Positions 35,301 to 39,500 are shown, counted from the stretch's first letter. The stretch is DNA of 64,000 nt from Vermiculatibacterium agrestimuris (GCF_943193085.1 NZ_CALPCU010000003.1:1-64000); one strand, 5' to 3'. The notes: generated by a model from the sequence alone, not told the origin. Numbers and translations are program-made.

Positions 35301-36454
35301 CCACTCAGGTGCAGGTGCAGAACACCACCACGCCTGGACTGCGCACTTACATTCAGAATATTGTTGCCATTGCCGCCGGCGAGGCCCACCTGGTCATGCT
35401 GGACAGCAACGGCAAGGTTTGGACCACAGGCAATAACGCCTATGGTCAGCTTGGCTATGCAAACGCCACCATGTACGCCGAGCAAGTGACTGACCTTGAC
35501 AACTCTTTCGTTACCGGCATCGCCGCCGGCGCCTATCATACGCTGGCGCTTACGCAAAGCACCGAGACCCACACCGGAGCCACCGGCAGCAGCATCCCGG
35601 CCGGCACCAACGGCACCCTGCGGCTGGGCGGCGAGGTCTACGCCTGGGGCAGCAACGACCATGGCCAGCTGGGCGTGAGCAATGTGGCGGGCATCGCCTT
35701 CACAGAGGTGCCGCAGCACGTGCTCAAGGGCCAGAGTGCTTCTGACAGCTACTATCTCAACAGCGTGGTCTCCGTCGCCGCGGGCGGCAGTTTCTCCATG
35801 GCTCTGCGCAATGACGGGACGGTCTACACCTGGGGCGAAAATACCTCCGGCCAGTTGGGCGACGGCAGCACCCAGGATCGGGATCTGCCTGTTCAGGTGC
35901 ACGAAGGCGCCATGCAGACCGGGACGGGCTTTGCCCAGAATGTGGTGGCCATTGCCGCCGGCGACCAGCACTCTGTGCTGCTGGTGCGCATCGAGACCGG
36001 TGCGGTGAGCCCGGGCGATTCTCTCAACATTCGCAGTGAGGTCTATACCATGGGTGCGAACAGCCATGGCCAGCTGGGCGTCTGGAGTACCCAGAACCTG
36101 ACGGTCAACCGGACGCCCGTCCCCGTGTCCAGGGCACTGCGGACACTGGCGCGGGCGGCGCGCCCAACGGCGTGCTGGGCAGCACCGGTACCCAGTCCGG
36201 GGAAGAGGTCATCGTCGGCATTGCCGCCGGCACAGATCACAGCTACGCCATCACCAGCGGCGGCGACCTGTATGCCTGGGGCGGCAACGATAACGGCGAG
36301 CTGGGCATCACGAATGAGAGCTTTGTGGATGTGGAGGCGGAGGATCCGCGTACCACGCCTGTCAAGGTGGCCAAGGGCCTCAGCGTTTCCACCACTGATT
36401 TCATCAATAATGTGCGCAGTGTGGCGGGCGGCTATGAGCACAGCCTGGCGCTGA
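11249..36454 (+). CDS. Giant secreted multi-propeller RCC1/BIG-like protein, 5' part (up to the frameshift)
   Basis: This is the first part of a colossal extracellular protein. The start is ATG 11249, which has AGGTGA six bases upstream; GTG 11240 in the same frame lacks a site. Residues 1-33 form a signal peptide: basic RNVIRR, a hydrophobic core and AMA|AD cleavage. A unique acidic region follows to about residue 430, then a PETPETPETP linker, ten 14-residue DGT repeats (residues 471-610) and a BIG-like domain. After these come thirteen cassettes, each of seven RCC1 blades (AAGxxHSLALxxDGTVWAWGDNTYGQLG type) plus an Ig-like linker. The frame ends at 36454 only because one base appears to be missing near 36,113-36,136; the last 110 codons are out-of-frame tail. 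The same protein continues in the -1 frame to the window end. The function is unknown; surface adhesion or display is inference from architecture. Confidence 0.9.
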   Translation: MYLRNVIRRAVSGVLTASMILSLFSSGGFAMAADESYISSQPSRVAAVSAREWAQRVSKDSGSGTVAMPLQLDRASIGFSSESDEAVEVTAYMTDIRYLGLLTLEEYASFFPVGLDLERAEYLTSSLRESIAAMSEADRASHRREAERKLDVENQFLWDNVAGEDGEKIENLAFEPVAYTIYEATENTAPMIACTAKVTWIGERPVQYIDAPSSSAGLSADDLQNLMEQSGEGAGNKSIADESPEIQEFLRQLYNDGLSQENSDYDLSIFGDQSASTGSSFNLMSGLDADGTESAGQSVLPADTQPEAGAGVDAETGVDADGENEVDVRLNDGQEDGGETGVTAAPEQAQDGGEAGTTAAGGGRAVLGRVMQKRVLRAPKSEEEQENNDDAATDVDTDDNHSHEEDENAIPTAAFSVSMVCEPSIITAGQAYYLPGVETRPSTQPDTTGPEQPETPETPETPAEGEDVVNPDGTITHPDGSVTNLDGTITHPDGSVTNLDGTITHPDGSVTNLDGTITHPDGSVTQTDGTVIYPDGTILKTDGTKIMPDGSMIYADGTKVDADGTITMTNGVVVTPEGEIVFPEGSVFHEDGTVTLPDGSLVGPDGIPVEDVPQTLALTSGSVVQRLYVNDTLSIPLSAFGLSNIADCGVVDTTIAVAANGGNAVNVTATADDAEGRTKVWAKDSSGNYSQLTLEVIGLYTQSSLTSVYDQKKTVPMVSSYTSHTLALMSDGTVWGWGNASNGELSAAHTGVVRTPSPIYQRTSDGGMEAMADMMMVAAGSLHSLALKDDGSVWGWGGNDLGQAIPGGESNIPYPLQVSGLPQDIVAIAAGANHSLALTEDGHVWAWGSNNFGQLGNGSDTGATIVPIQVTLDGGGYLSNIVQIAAGGTFSVALSSSGDVYVWGDNRQGQAGVGSVTMDPLFGATRGGQQIIGSAVASKDRYIVEVAASGEYANSSTGGGSELLSPGHVVALTTNANSQNQVTKVWGWGNNGQGEVGNDSTLSPVASAQELKWIDGGESGDVIHVAAGYQHSTAVVKSGNAYSWGYNLNGQLGRWDTKLSSAGVVWGGETAAGTKTENFLDTLPPGERVIGSDAGEAFTVYYTNKGRVFAVGYNFFGQLGNGEETTMERIPVLTGDDISSSLALNHVHVYTYALDEDGEIDMTQPATLAERYATQPGVYLNESHPGAVSMPEKQIMEIVEYGPDGTTEVSRGPGISITDRQYIEIYKDGIYHFTDIGFNLSERDRYVLSGNVTENYAYVPEKGIMETPIQIGNFNTTDNDDARLVPEGDGNYGVETLKITESPETGFVGELKIRVKDASNFTAAKVYQGDGFSIALKADGSVWAWGDNTYGQLGLGLDGAEVPFVVEPLPVRGADNVGTLGMIEEVAVGKHHVIARGGDGSVYAWGDNTYGQLGVGVLAANLPYSTYPLHVWAGESSNDMKAYMTGATSVAAGARHSGVVLGSGDRYTYTWGDDWRGQLGLGMNYTNKEDAIYPFARRVVGASSSGDGYLLGTRIIRMGAYHTVAVGNFDSMTDGVYAWGWGEYGQLGAGTVGTNSNMETVSIIPLVMRYGQQGGLMSNVKDVACGDYHTVLLMDRGIVRVAGGNTKGQIANVNGSSSSMGSDIGLNSMVTNVLDVADKTGQRIEDAVAIAAGGEHTMILRGSQNPSDGSLQATTLYTYGSNAKGQLGVETVPDSEAFQRMDMDSMTMVIDNTMTMVEQLPTLDLPEGAYLVELGAGFESSAAVDNLGNVYTWGGNDTGALGEMSTVNRDDISPAGFFESWMVDVNGEVNGSTASKLDGRIQLRTNDTIQVTGTIERYISNYSLREQSQLPVNGDVNDLTFTSTDERIASWNSTGMLTAGKLPGTVLVGIHNEKTGHSALIAVTVENWIPVETTTLTGDRQGVTPKVSVGEGFSVALMSNGEVYTWGDNTYGQLGSANITVGSFANSPVKVNGLDPDEINGRWVADIAAGKDHAVAVFNTGEVYAWGRNLHGQLGQGETETVAEENTLATEIVAQPVQVPAADKLDSRIVAVEAGDGYTLMLTEAGTVYGMGKNDQGQLGVGYTGNAVKYSQFLEDLEHYKEVLGTLDEVPRPSYRGDVTVPTQVYQGSSASKRVYLTNILAIAAGDAHALAIRSDGGVFAWGNNEYGQLGVDVDRDLDSTFSYHVPVQVVSSQTETGVKEYGSWLGCGVAIAAGGDHSLVLLADGSLYAFGRNSRGELGVAGGDVVKDAEPIPSPLPNEPDEIPEPPASRSDHRAIPTKVQGLDGVKVISLGAGAETSAAVVLSSGNVYNAYMWGDNTNEQLGRSDTLKEHLFYSGMPTPAHKGSTTVGTYLERVLQVAPGGQHVVVVRDDYYVWAWGVNDKGQLGDGSINDAQEAVRVGDDESKNLTPLWYEVVGSGIAGDWNGQTYGANGAESIPAQQAITRDEKIILDLNQMHNQFTAGFNLQTRGEVVNAPAGDYTVVTMDEDLLKVAQSTQSGIYELVPQGKLGLTSVAIIYNDATAGRANTFVLPVRVYYREVSGGTDRDTDVPDILADPIVAAGANHTVALRTNGEVYTWGENTYGQLGDGNAYTDIEYVGEEGFPVPIYINEPYFVNHGGHALLSNVTFVDVAAGDDFTLALDTQGRVWSWGGNAYGQLGHGSASEKETTPGLVQYFAGVGAGTVALGTNQFTNDKGALRADKIIAIAANGHYAMALSKYGHLYAWGDNSNHQLGILENDSYVPYAVSVMKGNSPSDLPIMTNVVMVAVGRTTSYALMANGSVFSWGDNTLGQIGDGTSSNGVTVRERAVRVGLGNSPQESSNSEYISQVVSIAAGDGHVLALRVNPDKSSGNGLLYGWGKNDHMQLGSAAASKEDAPVLVRDKVHSMAAGYDSSLVYADYTDTAYTPATIPVLLAYGDNGAGQLGVGSYADVDGALVDSAGIMNDNNSNYLQGVWSYTVGKQHMVFSSLAGFVYAAGDNTLGQLGDFTTVGHNLPMRVGVESFYTLDVWGLINGAAASSMSDVTIHVGDTLTLNQNTPTTLQVDSGFNLHAYSEPQGVAQPLQMYFYSLNDTILQEMGYNTAAQTADFLGNTPGSTYVVARYAPEEITALIKVTVLPRQGDIPGADAAEDRDVAPMISAGKNHTVALRSDGTVWTWGSNEYGQLGDNTFIDRAYPVQVADKSVAMVAGQREETLTYFTNAISVAAGDTFTLVLTEDGRVHVLGDLSGATVVQHEVLAEGVEPEECPNWFCDGTKEDLEKDEELKQINHWTPSRQPGVVATPHYNTTNGALDYYEYLGVRYSTEAINEDLNGYLLPDNITPGTLDQMLEEAEDGDDAGFLVVYASTGAVFNVTVVTVPTWVWTGLWRCTKCQLLWDPTSTDPFTCECGQLGTNGDHSSIGCDASQTGIGEVKIAKIYDDKDNSQVPEGEEEYQIWWCYNCQHAWYVYYDNKTVTRVGTVSDKDGKILGTNGSKVVEIAAGGRHALMVMDNGEVYAVGENDRGQLGVGDTESYNYAVRVMNSRGLAPQKHVSKVAAGENFSLALLSNNTVLAWGGNEYGQLGCNTYWDASLPIQVASGEYKVPANSATRTLGNVADISAKGYHAIALVFQEDGSGTNTYRSHAFAWGKGDSGELGGTAAVANSPLPTLMRDSVGMPMMDVSGAAAGMDHSVVYRKDGTVYATGGNVYGQIGNDTTSAVADRTDYVLAGESDDFNVMSQRVLSKVIAVAAGENYSVAMTQDGRMLSWGRNDMGQAGIGTYGVGQYEGLARYVGDHKELTVELSFAAGTTAPSKMDVDGYNRVAFSYDGEIQVTGGISTQYHGFRGWGGKPVTSSVTLGTLVSSDESIVIVNGNTILTHAGLTYEEHKKTGTAVVSLLDGNGNVITSAEVSVLDIYDDNGTMVSRFTTPMVSVGGKGAIGLEADGTVYTWGVLDYDVNSTKPQRVPVMVNGLTDIVAVAAGEEHFVAVGKNGDVYVWGDNTYGQLGYYEVDESQTLKTIVYELDAFENPQTVDIMRKIYSTPSQLTPVNLTEYLSNTFGITLPDMVSVAAGAYHTALLARDGSVWTMGSNEFGQLGAGDVEVHYGPVQMLKGQSGDRPADKQGMTGVLRLTAGKDFTTVMRADGTVYTFGNNDVGQLSVTSVSGARTPVQVEKIYGQDNDLYLKNVLAVSAGDRHMLSMVRTPSSASAAETNVWVWGVNDRDQLGLGVGSGIPYINRALKMRNEDGTGDLKDVIQIAAGRQHSLALVKDLNTTSTGYNEATLILGWGANDMGQLGLNSNTLQEALPKRMVRGDSTSGMDAVPTYFRETLTIAAGGDFSVLVREEGSVWATGIGDAYQIGNAEPNSINKPAQVGVGNFYTLVIGDSAIFNKYDRSPAHNSDWTEYTRLPRYTYLQNDEELFFDVKDFYEAYYSAFNLISEVMERQIDADKVGDVTVEVSDPTIAYLEQVGSEWYLHATGERHGDVIVSVNHVGSTYHGEYTVTVLPRTEIDEINRDYTVVAEPKVRSGDNAIIALQADGTVWFWGKWQLTDGNNQTYEAGYEYPLEGELPKASDVQGGIDSDEYVIDVAAGSNFFMALTNKGKVFTWGSNDVGQLGNGKWNDYTSTTTRAVNDASAPVRVLSGAQSTTEQFLENIVQIAAGDKHALAMDADGCMWAWGYNVNGQLGVNKSGAWQYTNNVPQAAKDDYITVATEPMAVTGVEGTGRLRGITAIAAGGNSSAAIRADGAVYAWGLNSSGQLGHGDYDSTVAPVLVKSGEYSNDVYLLGDVTRLSVGKAHMAVVLRDGKVFTWGDNTYGQLGNGSTVANSSMPVQVDFSNTILAGRPIDKISGHGNTVLVRGMDDVMLGWGRDNSGQLGTGVLGTMANAPVVINRGENLTTYTTYRVCPMCGYADTEVAFNFTGTDVICPNCGTVSADAASPQYPLASTVPAPDGTFRNAVSFDGGEGFTVYTTVDGQVYVSGSYGVGKFNINSGDPLADRNLLTPRRFGYESSQRLSWTDGGIGGDKRDNFYTLPAGTTMTIPIDELFRDTYASFNLLTVNKRTPIPAASRIMTLDAGNPEVVGVTQTGGNIIITAQNFGDSTVYISDADNYTTMLHIIVTEASHNVPSAMAIPMVDSGANITAGLKADGTAWVWADTGVDTLATNQPVKFADDAVWVAAGTSFAAAALADGSIQMRHNDGRTSNLKLKSGITGNDAQIVQLAARGNTLIALEMVRGEVFQITPFTSGTNASWFEVKAGYSAAHKVVEPVTKNPKTGVGQTTTYNSNVFKRSGFLTDIIDISAGMDSYALLRADGMVFTMSSGITGTNGYGQQGHGWNTVDIYTVATANPYPVAAGDTYADSGNDRLVNVLSVASGNYHHMALVRASNQDHYAVAWGRGTEGQLGNATNLNAAYPVYVLNTNAMGTRQEYVTEIYAGGNNSGAVVMPGGYPAGGGNYGNYHPYSLTYVWGDNSNGQLGLEADTDSGVPSRNLPGRIGQGGSHNDTSLPATYQGFFNRVISMSFGDGFGMGVQDTGSVWAWNTTTSKHEPEQVGKRDANSLVVDDAILFEYAAGSYGGAASPVRNYTIENHQDVDPAGTTYDPLGIRFQMTGNQYLQLDLSAMFTRNEYGFNLRNSTDGYDDNKVNSAANVKVESMNTNIITVSQPVGNLITLNAAAPMGEGYGPVVIRIRDEERNVHTLLTLELLPRPDDRNLTAGQADTIITSPKVAAGMGTSYALMSDGTLWAWGVNNFGQLGIGINSDGNVNFSDQQLWYEIRNWTPYYNFQPTNGRNLPVKVSTLSNVVDVAAGNKNAAVITADGQFYYWGFRGIESCTTDLYWHACTMNVRYTTTPTAVDIPNGEKAVKVVYSVSNNDGAVACYNGHGYYRDSPPDNDTPTERYNHCFYILTDKGHVYRFSLYDLSMTLLYDDLLFPLEHVIDIAPLPSFTYDYTDPNGATKAYNNIAALRADGTAYVRMNRIRFADPVSEDVFQRNIVAIAGGETRVVGNNGHWSGGSISTMATFLQDDNSTVYAWTSDANDSYRLGAMGANYGKIIEDGALSATGASFVPAGQKLYITNLRQMSAGSIYWNTSTVRNGTVFLQGNLVDAGTGAVQNRGIVYGWGDNSMGQLGTGDNDPVSVPTIMISGWNDDDYLADPNAPMDDVITMAAGSNHTLMLRADGSAWSAGYNRYGELGTQSNIDRVVNRAERVGEHNTYQLGMDATDTADASNAITFDKSFIAIEEGGSLQLSGAMLTTYKGFNGYQATERVPYSGAIYYESSDERIATVDQNGLVTANQNGQYGEAVISFYVPAGANVGGADTPADKRTMGQIIVTVKEKSAANKPIVTAPMVAAGSNYSLALKADGTVWAWGRVQTYPVQITITVTVQVPDASGNSVSKKESIALPDIIYVATGNNVSLAVNKDGEVYSWSNDATEASKIAQSKFGGNKIVRAAVGANHYMVLTEEGQVYAWGDNTDGQVGTGIRGNSYSDPVLVSAPLSQYFDYMHSVIDISAGDSISAAMLSDGSVVTWGLNDYGQTGTGDTSESYTKLVPQYVKKGDEATTESEDMILREVTDVAAAGTHMTALQLDGAAVSWGQNHMGQLGNGTVAAPTPADASTPVAVNVTDPIVKLDAEAHQSFYTVDDSRVYATGLNNSADVYNVLGVENPASSTAIPQVVVEYETNAPYTDVHYYNSADSAEFDHVIMIAAGRQHTLAMRDDGTVYAWGRNVEGQLGSYVTNNYGLYPGNNNNDPSDRYHPFRVGADDYYALYLNNLGTLVRSSGVNLGGTTGPVGSSVPMPTGMEATYVTLSTTQTLTVNTNTITRKDMTGFRLHGDYITTNAALLGGNYTLVSSDENIITVTDNGGGIWVITPVPGAYGEVNVLVTQEGNAATQLRPEYGMIHVTVIQDNSDPTVSVMKIAAPDVAAGERFNMGLKSDGTVWTWGVNNRGQLGNNDKGATITANDADRNVPVQVLISDGTALTNIIRVAAGDSFAVALDADGHVWTWGANDKGQLGDGGTDDRPYADKVLAGEQTGTVELEDIIDVAAGDSFVLALDKYGFVYAWGANENGQLGTSSTAEMVSTPIKVWAGATATGVNEQGSAVSGYLRNVIAVAAGGSQGGAILDNGTAVTWGKNEHMQLGSEQSIGKYPWAMPVAAGEQIDRTSVTDQSGDRYLHRVTELEIGDNSAAYQTSTYQAAGDEHRALRSGKRPDRLGNSTDILRPAYVRYAVNHDGHTAGEPVEDVYKVTVGGSTGAVVTGLAGSDSERVYAWGFNTSGQLGQEYYSGQNATAIADDNTTDAQRVRDTVQPMDNNITYIEGVIDVISGGEHTTFYKKDGTVFDVGRGTEGQLGNREFQNAALPVLVDTAFYRGVALEWAGIRPVGGGSYVREYGVTAPTPSPVPDYFTIDLSQELVMDEMKMAVRFNVGFNLYQDPRYEAMTGQPFTIQATGSDETIGQVNVTGTNIVVTPAKDAATGQPTNKTGIITVTVTYTDPNTGDVAKSDFRVAITDKNLTEPMVASGGNFSLAVSQHGDLWVWGTNDEGQLGTGDNVSYEYPYQLTNFPAGTKFKAVAAGDAVAAALTDTGNIYVWGRGYGSTPTLFISASATFKQIDARGDQFIALDDTPNGNVVTWMAGETVGTPAMVGLPVTQVAAGREHFLALSNGLVYGWGDNSRYQLSSAYPGQLAVGDPRVIGTLTNVSSIAAGDYVSAAIMGGRVYAWGANNNYQAGGSDNTQDVTGPTQLSGLEMISEVSLGTGFGIAVTESGYAYAWGNAKDGQLGIGTDTRGGVDYTTTTGIDYRVTPVNVNKGDTFNANAAPELQSVLALDAGTGHVVMVRADGFVYAWGKNDGYSLGSPEVALNKIAPEPVQVGDAEARTLIILKAELFDAAGNPKGTFSIPTTNTDAWLSAMNVQMAPGDTLTVKYNTTENNLAETYLSAFNLLVDSRTLSVRNFDVVNGRVKWSSADQNLVTISESLSLNGGTATLTAGTSYYGTTVVRFTNEASGHIGTINITVTQESAPSEGIAAPMVVAGKDFSAALRSDGTVWAWGLNTSGQLGDGTLITRSQPTQVQVQNTTTPGLRTYIQNIVAIAAGEAHLVMLDSNGKVWTTGNNAYGQLGYANATMYAEQVTDLDNSFVTGIAAGAYHTLALTQSTETHTGATGSSIPAGTNGTLRLGGEVYAWGSNDHGQLGVSNVAGIAFTEVPQHVLKGQSASDSYYLNSVVSVAAGGSFSMALRNDGTVYTWGENTSGQLGDGSTQDRDLPVQVHEGAMQTGTGFAQNVVAIAAGDQHSVLLVRIETGAVSPGDSLNIRSEVYTMGANSHGQLGVWSTQNLTVNRTPVPVSRALRTLARAARPTACWAAPVPSPGKRSSSALPPAQITATPSPAAATCMPGAATITASWASRMRALWMWRRRIRVPRLSRWPRASAFPPLISSIMCAVWRAAMSTAWR
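12659..13078 (+). repeat. Ten tandem 42-base repeats coding PDG/DGT 14-mers
   Basis: Ten consecutive 14-codon units fill this stretch. The first four are almost identical (consensus LDGTITHPDGSVTN); units 5-10 drift (for example TDGTKIMPDGSMIY and PEGSVFHEDGTVTL). The coding frame is kept throughout. The regular alternation of DG turns and short beta strands suggests a beta-solenoid or stalk between the N-terminal region and the first propeller. Near-identity of the first units suggests recent slippage expansion. Confidence 0.93.
13391..14690 (+). repeat. RCC1 propeller 1 (seven blades)
   Basis: Blade signatures lie near 13450, 13631, 13790, 13955, 14205, 14380 and 14575. Blade 5 has an expanded strand-loop before VWGWGNNGQGEVG. 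This first propeller follows the DGT stalk and a BIG-like domain. Confidence 0.85.
15210..16570 (+). repeat. RCC1 propeller 2 (seven blades)
   Basis: Blade signatures lie near 15277, 15460, 15658, 15861, 16040, 16285 and 16503. Blades 1 and 2 are near-consensus (WAWGDNTYGQLG). Blade 5 has lost the tryptophan (VRVAGGNTKGQIA). Confidence 0.85.
16925..18410 (+). repeat. RCC1 propeller 3 (seven blades)
   Basis: Blade signatures lie near 17022, 17202, 17395, 17670, 17878, 18130 and 18318. A long loop follows blade 3 (about 17440-17570). The loop after blade 5 is proline-rich (about 17940-18000). Confidence 0.85.
18835..20200 (+). repeat. RCC1 propeller 4 (seven blades)
   Basis: Blade signatures lie near 18920, 19135, 19360, 19540, 19760, 19935 and 20115. 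The propeller ends with RVGVESFYTL, an example of the RVGxxxxYxL closing motif that recurs at the end of many cassettes. Confidence 0.85.
20570..22490 (+). repeat. RCC1 propeller 5 (seven blades, large Cys-rich insert)
   Basis: Blade signatures lie near 20653, 20850, 21670, 21838, 22058, 22225 and 22420. Blade 2 is degenerate (VHVLGDLSGAT). It is followed by about 230 extra residues with a C-x4-C pair (20921-20938), an Ig-like segment and a zinc-ribbon-like block before blade 3. Confidence 0.75.
21281..21520 (+). other. Zinc-ribbon-like insert 1 (in propeller 5)
   Basis: CTKC (21287-21298) is followed by CECG (21338-21349) and later by a further CYNC pair (21494-21505). Aromatic residues flank the pairs (WRCTKC, WWCYNCQHAW). 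The spacing is that of rubredoxin or zinc-ribbon knuckles. It is the largest of the seven such inserts in the protein. Confidence 0.65.
22885..24250 (+). repeat. RCC1 propeller 6 (seven blades)
   Basis: Blade signatures lie near 22963, 23104, 23370, 23560, 23760, 23970 and 24158. The last blade ends VGVGNFYTL, the closing motif. Confidence 0.83.
24665..26150 (+). repeat. RCC1 propeller 7 (seven blades)
   Basis: Blade signatures lie near 24740, 24930, 25140, 25363, 25540, 25708 and 26045. A zinc-ribbon-like insert sits between blades 6 and 7. Confidence 0.82.
25826..25903 (+). other. Zinc-ribbon-like insert 2 (in propeller 7)
   Basis: CPMCG (from 25826) and CPNCG (from 25889) are separated by 17 residues, a classic rubredoxin/zinc-ribbon double knuckle with both CPxCG motifs intact. 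Confidence 0.8.
26485..27790 (+). repeat. RCC1 propeller 8 (seven blades, degenerate)
   Basis: Blade signatures lie near 26565, 26690, 26820, 27060, 27293, 27510 and 27720. Blades 1-4 have largely lost the WG and GQLG residues, so this is among the most diverged propellers. Confidence 0.65.
28240..29745 (+). repeat. RCC1 propeller 9 (seven blades, partly degenerate)
   Basis: Blade signatures lie near 28337, 28575, 28850, 29025, 29210, 29462 and 29650. Blades 2-5 lack GQLG and blade 2 contains two cysteines (ESCTTDLYWHAC). The module ends RVGEHNTYQL. Confidence 0.68.
30130..31400 (+). repeat. RCC1 propeller 10 (seven blades)
   Basis: Blade signatures lie near 30208, 30383, 30510, 30690, 30880, 31050 and 31273. 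The module ends RVGADDYYAL, the closing motif. Confidence 0.82.
31850..33200 (+). repeat. RCC1 propeller 11 (seven blades)
   Basis: Blade signatures lie near 31923, 32113, 32290, 32495, 32730, 32913 and 33125. Blade 5 is very degenerate (AAGDEHRALRSGKRPDRLG). I checked the other two frames there and found no better reading. Confidence 0.78.
33640..34715 (+). repeat. RCC1 propeller 12 (seven blades, shortest)
   Basis: Blade signatures lie near 33707, 33870, 33990, 34105, 34258, 34410 and 34632. At about 360 residues it is the most compact propeller, close to the size of eukaryotic RCC1. Confidence 0.82.
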
Positions 36455-36545
36455 AAGCCGACGGCACTGTCTGGAGCTTCGGCCTGGGCACCGCCTGGCA
36501 GATCGGCGACGCCGAGAACCGCAACTATATCTATCCCGTCCAGGT
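35160..36545 (+). repeat. RCC1 propeller 13 (seven blades, split by the frameshift)
   Basis: Blade signatures lie near 35239, 35420, 35643, 35830 and 36048 in the upstream frame, and near 36277 and 36475 in the -1 frame. Only reading across the frameshift gives the seven blades seen in every other cassette. Confidence 0.85.
36113..36136 (+). other. Apparent one-base frameshift inside the giant gene
   Basis: Coding moves from the frame of 11249 to the -1 frame within this stretch, which contains C runs (CCC at 36116-36118 and CCCC at 36121-36124). Adding one base here would give a continuous TPVP(R/V)VQGTADTG. No classic X-XXY-YYZ slippery heptamer is visible, which argues for a sequencing/assembly indel or a fresh mutation rather than programmed frameshifting. 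Confidence 0.8.
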
Positions 36546-39500
36546 CAACGCCCACGCGATGAACCTGATGGCGGCCGACTACATCTATACCGATACCGCC
36601 GCTACCGTGCAGTATGTCAACGGTGAGGAGATCATCCGCATCTGGGCCGATCAGACGGTGACTGTAAAGCTTTCTGACTTGCATGACCGTTACTTGAGAG
36701 GTTTCGAGCTCTATGACCGCAACGATGACAACGGCACAGTGGCCGGCCTGACCGATGTAAGCCAGTTGAGCATCCACGCCCAGGATAACGGTGCGCTGCT
36801 CAGCTGGAACACCAGCGGCACGGAGCTGATCTTTACGCCTAACGCGGGCAAGACAGGCCGCACCAATGTGTCCGTTGGATACACCGATCCCAATGGTAAG
36901 GTCTATCTGCTCATTCTGAATATCTCTGTGGCCCGGATCGCCGACCCGGCAAACAACGTTCAGCGGTATGAGGCTGACGTGGCCGCGCCGGCTATCGTGG
37001 GCGGCGCCCAGCACAACCTGGCACTGAAGAGCGACGGCGGCGTGTACGCCTGGGGCCTGAACAATGTGGGCCAGCTGGGCAATGGCAGCCAGAGCGACCA
37101 CTCTTATCCCGCGCCGGTGGCGGCGGGCGAGCAGCAGGTCTACCGCTGCACCAGCTGCGGCGCAGTGCACGACAGCGCTATCGCTGCCGCCAACTGCCCG
37201 GACTGCACCGGAGCTACCACTTTGGTGGAGAGCAGCTATCTGGAGAACATCGTGGCCATCGCGGCCGGCACCAACTTCAGCGCGGCACTGGATGCGGACG
37301 GAAACGTCTGGGTCTGGGGCTATGCCATCGGCATTGTGCAGAGCAATGTGCCGGTGCGGGCCAACTTTGTCAACTCTTATCTGGAAGACCACGCTACGCC
37401 GACCCATCCCTTCATCGTGGACATCGCCGCCGGCCAGGATCATATCCTGGCGCTGGACAGCGAGGGCACGGTTTGGAGCTGGGGCATGGACGATTACGGC
37501 CAGCTGGGCCAGGATGAGCCCACTGCCTATTCCGAAGCGCAGAGCAGCTACTATGTCGGCGTTCCCGCCCGTGTGGTGGGCGGCGAGGCCGCTTCTGAGA
37601 ACTACAAGTATCTGGATCACGTGGTGGATATCGCCGCGGGCGCCAGCTTCAGCCTGGCCATCCGCAGCGACGGCTCCGTTATGGGCTGGGGCCGCAACAA
37701 CGTCTACCAGCTGGGTCTGGATGTGGACACCTTTGGAAACGGCAAACTCACGGACAACAAGGACACGCTGAACCGTTACGCGCCTGTGTACTTGGAGGAT
37801 AACGGCGGCGTGATGAAGGCCATTGAGGTCTCTGCCGGCAAAGAGCACGGTGTGGCCTTGATGATGGACGGCACTGTGAAGATGTGGGGCAGATACTGGC
37901 TCTACAATTACTGGTATATCTTCGAGAGAAACTATTACAGCGCTGATGTGTATCAGAGCTACACCAAACCTGAATTTGTAGTGGACGCCGCCGGCAACGT
38001 GCTGACGGATGTGGTATCCATCTCCTCCAACCTGAACACCGACCATGCCCTGAGGAGCGACGGCACCGTGTGGAGCTGGGGCAGCTATGTCTACGGCGAG
38101 CGGGGCGACGGACTTTACCAGGGCAGACCGCAGAACGATCAGGGGATCGATATGGCCGCCTATCCTGCCCTCCAAGGCCAGTCCCCCAGCGCCGACGCCA
38201 ACGGCGCGATGAACAACATCGTTCTGCTGGCTTCGGGCGACTACACCACCACGGTCATGAGTGGGGATGGCTATCTGTACAGCTGGGGCCGCAATGACTA
38301 TGGTGAAGTGGGCAATGTTTCCACCAATGACGGCAGCACCTTGAGCAACAGCGAGGGCGGCGCGGATAACCGCACTGTGTACCGCTACGGCAGCACGGTA
38401 GAGTCTCCCGTCTATGTGGGCGCCCGTCCGGGCAACCTGCTCCAGATCACCACCGGCGCGCTGACTGCCACCAGCAGCACAGACGCTGCGGCGATCAACA
38501 ACCCCGCAAACGGCACACGTGGCAAGGCACAAACCTTTACAGGCGATTTGCCTGTTGTGGTGGAGATGACCTCTGGTCAGAAACTGACCATCGACGCCAC
38601 CAAGGTGGAGGAGGAGGTCTATCCCGGCACCAATCTCCTGCACAGCATGGTGACGACCGGTGAGACGGTGGACGCGATGGGCGTGGTTCGCAAGACCCTG
38701 GCGGATCAGTCCGCTAACCTGACCTGGTACTCCTCCGACGAGAGCATCTTGAAGGTGAGTGATAACAATGGCCAGGGCACGGTGACCATCACGCCCGCTA
38801 TTGCGACCGAGCCTACCACCGGACGCTGGGGTACCGCCACCATCTATGCGGTGGATAAGGTCACCGGGTACTGGGGCTCCTTCCGGGTGACGGTCTTCAA
38901 TGAGGGCCTGAACACCGACCTGGATCCCATTGTGACCAATGCCGCCATCTTTGCCGGCCGGGATATCGCTTACGCCATCCAGCAAAACGGCACTGTCTGG
39001 GGCTGGGGCGAGAGCGCCAATAACTTCCTGGGCGTGGATCCCACCGGTTCTTCCGCGCACACCTCCGCCTCCGCTTTCACTTGGAACTACTTCGATGTGG
39101 CCACAATGACCGCCAATTCGACGGCTGCTGGCGACTTCTGGGATGTTCTGGCCACGTATGCCGCCAATAACGGCTACCCCGGCCTGCCCATCATCACCGG
39201 CCTCGGCCCGGTGGGTCAGACTCTGGGCAGCATCGATCTGCCTGAGACGCTGAACCGTTCCGACTACGCCCTGGTGCTGAGCAGCACTGCGGCGACAGCT
39301 TTGAACGGCTATAGTTCCATGCCTGTGGTGGCCATTATGGACGACCCCGCCGGCTCCATGAGCGGTGTGATGACCAGTATCTCTATCAATGAGAACATGC
39401 TGGCCATTGCCGACAATACATTCTCTAATGCCAACATCACCAATGTGACCTGGAAGGCCGCGGATATCGGCAACGGCTATGCCAACGCCACCGCCTTCCC

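Noticed and set aside
36113..36136. Programmed -1 frameshifting
   Set aside because: No X-XXY-YYZ slippery heptamer, and no obvious pseudoknot was noted by eye. C runs in GC-rich sequence make an indel error or recent mutation more likely.
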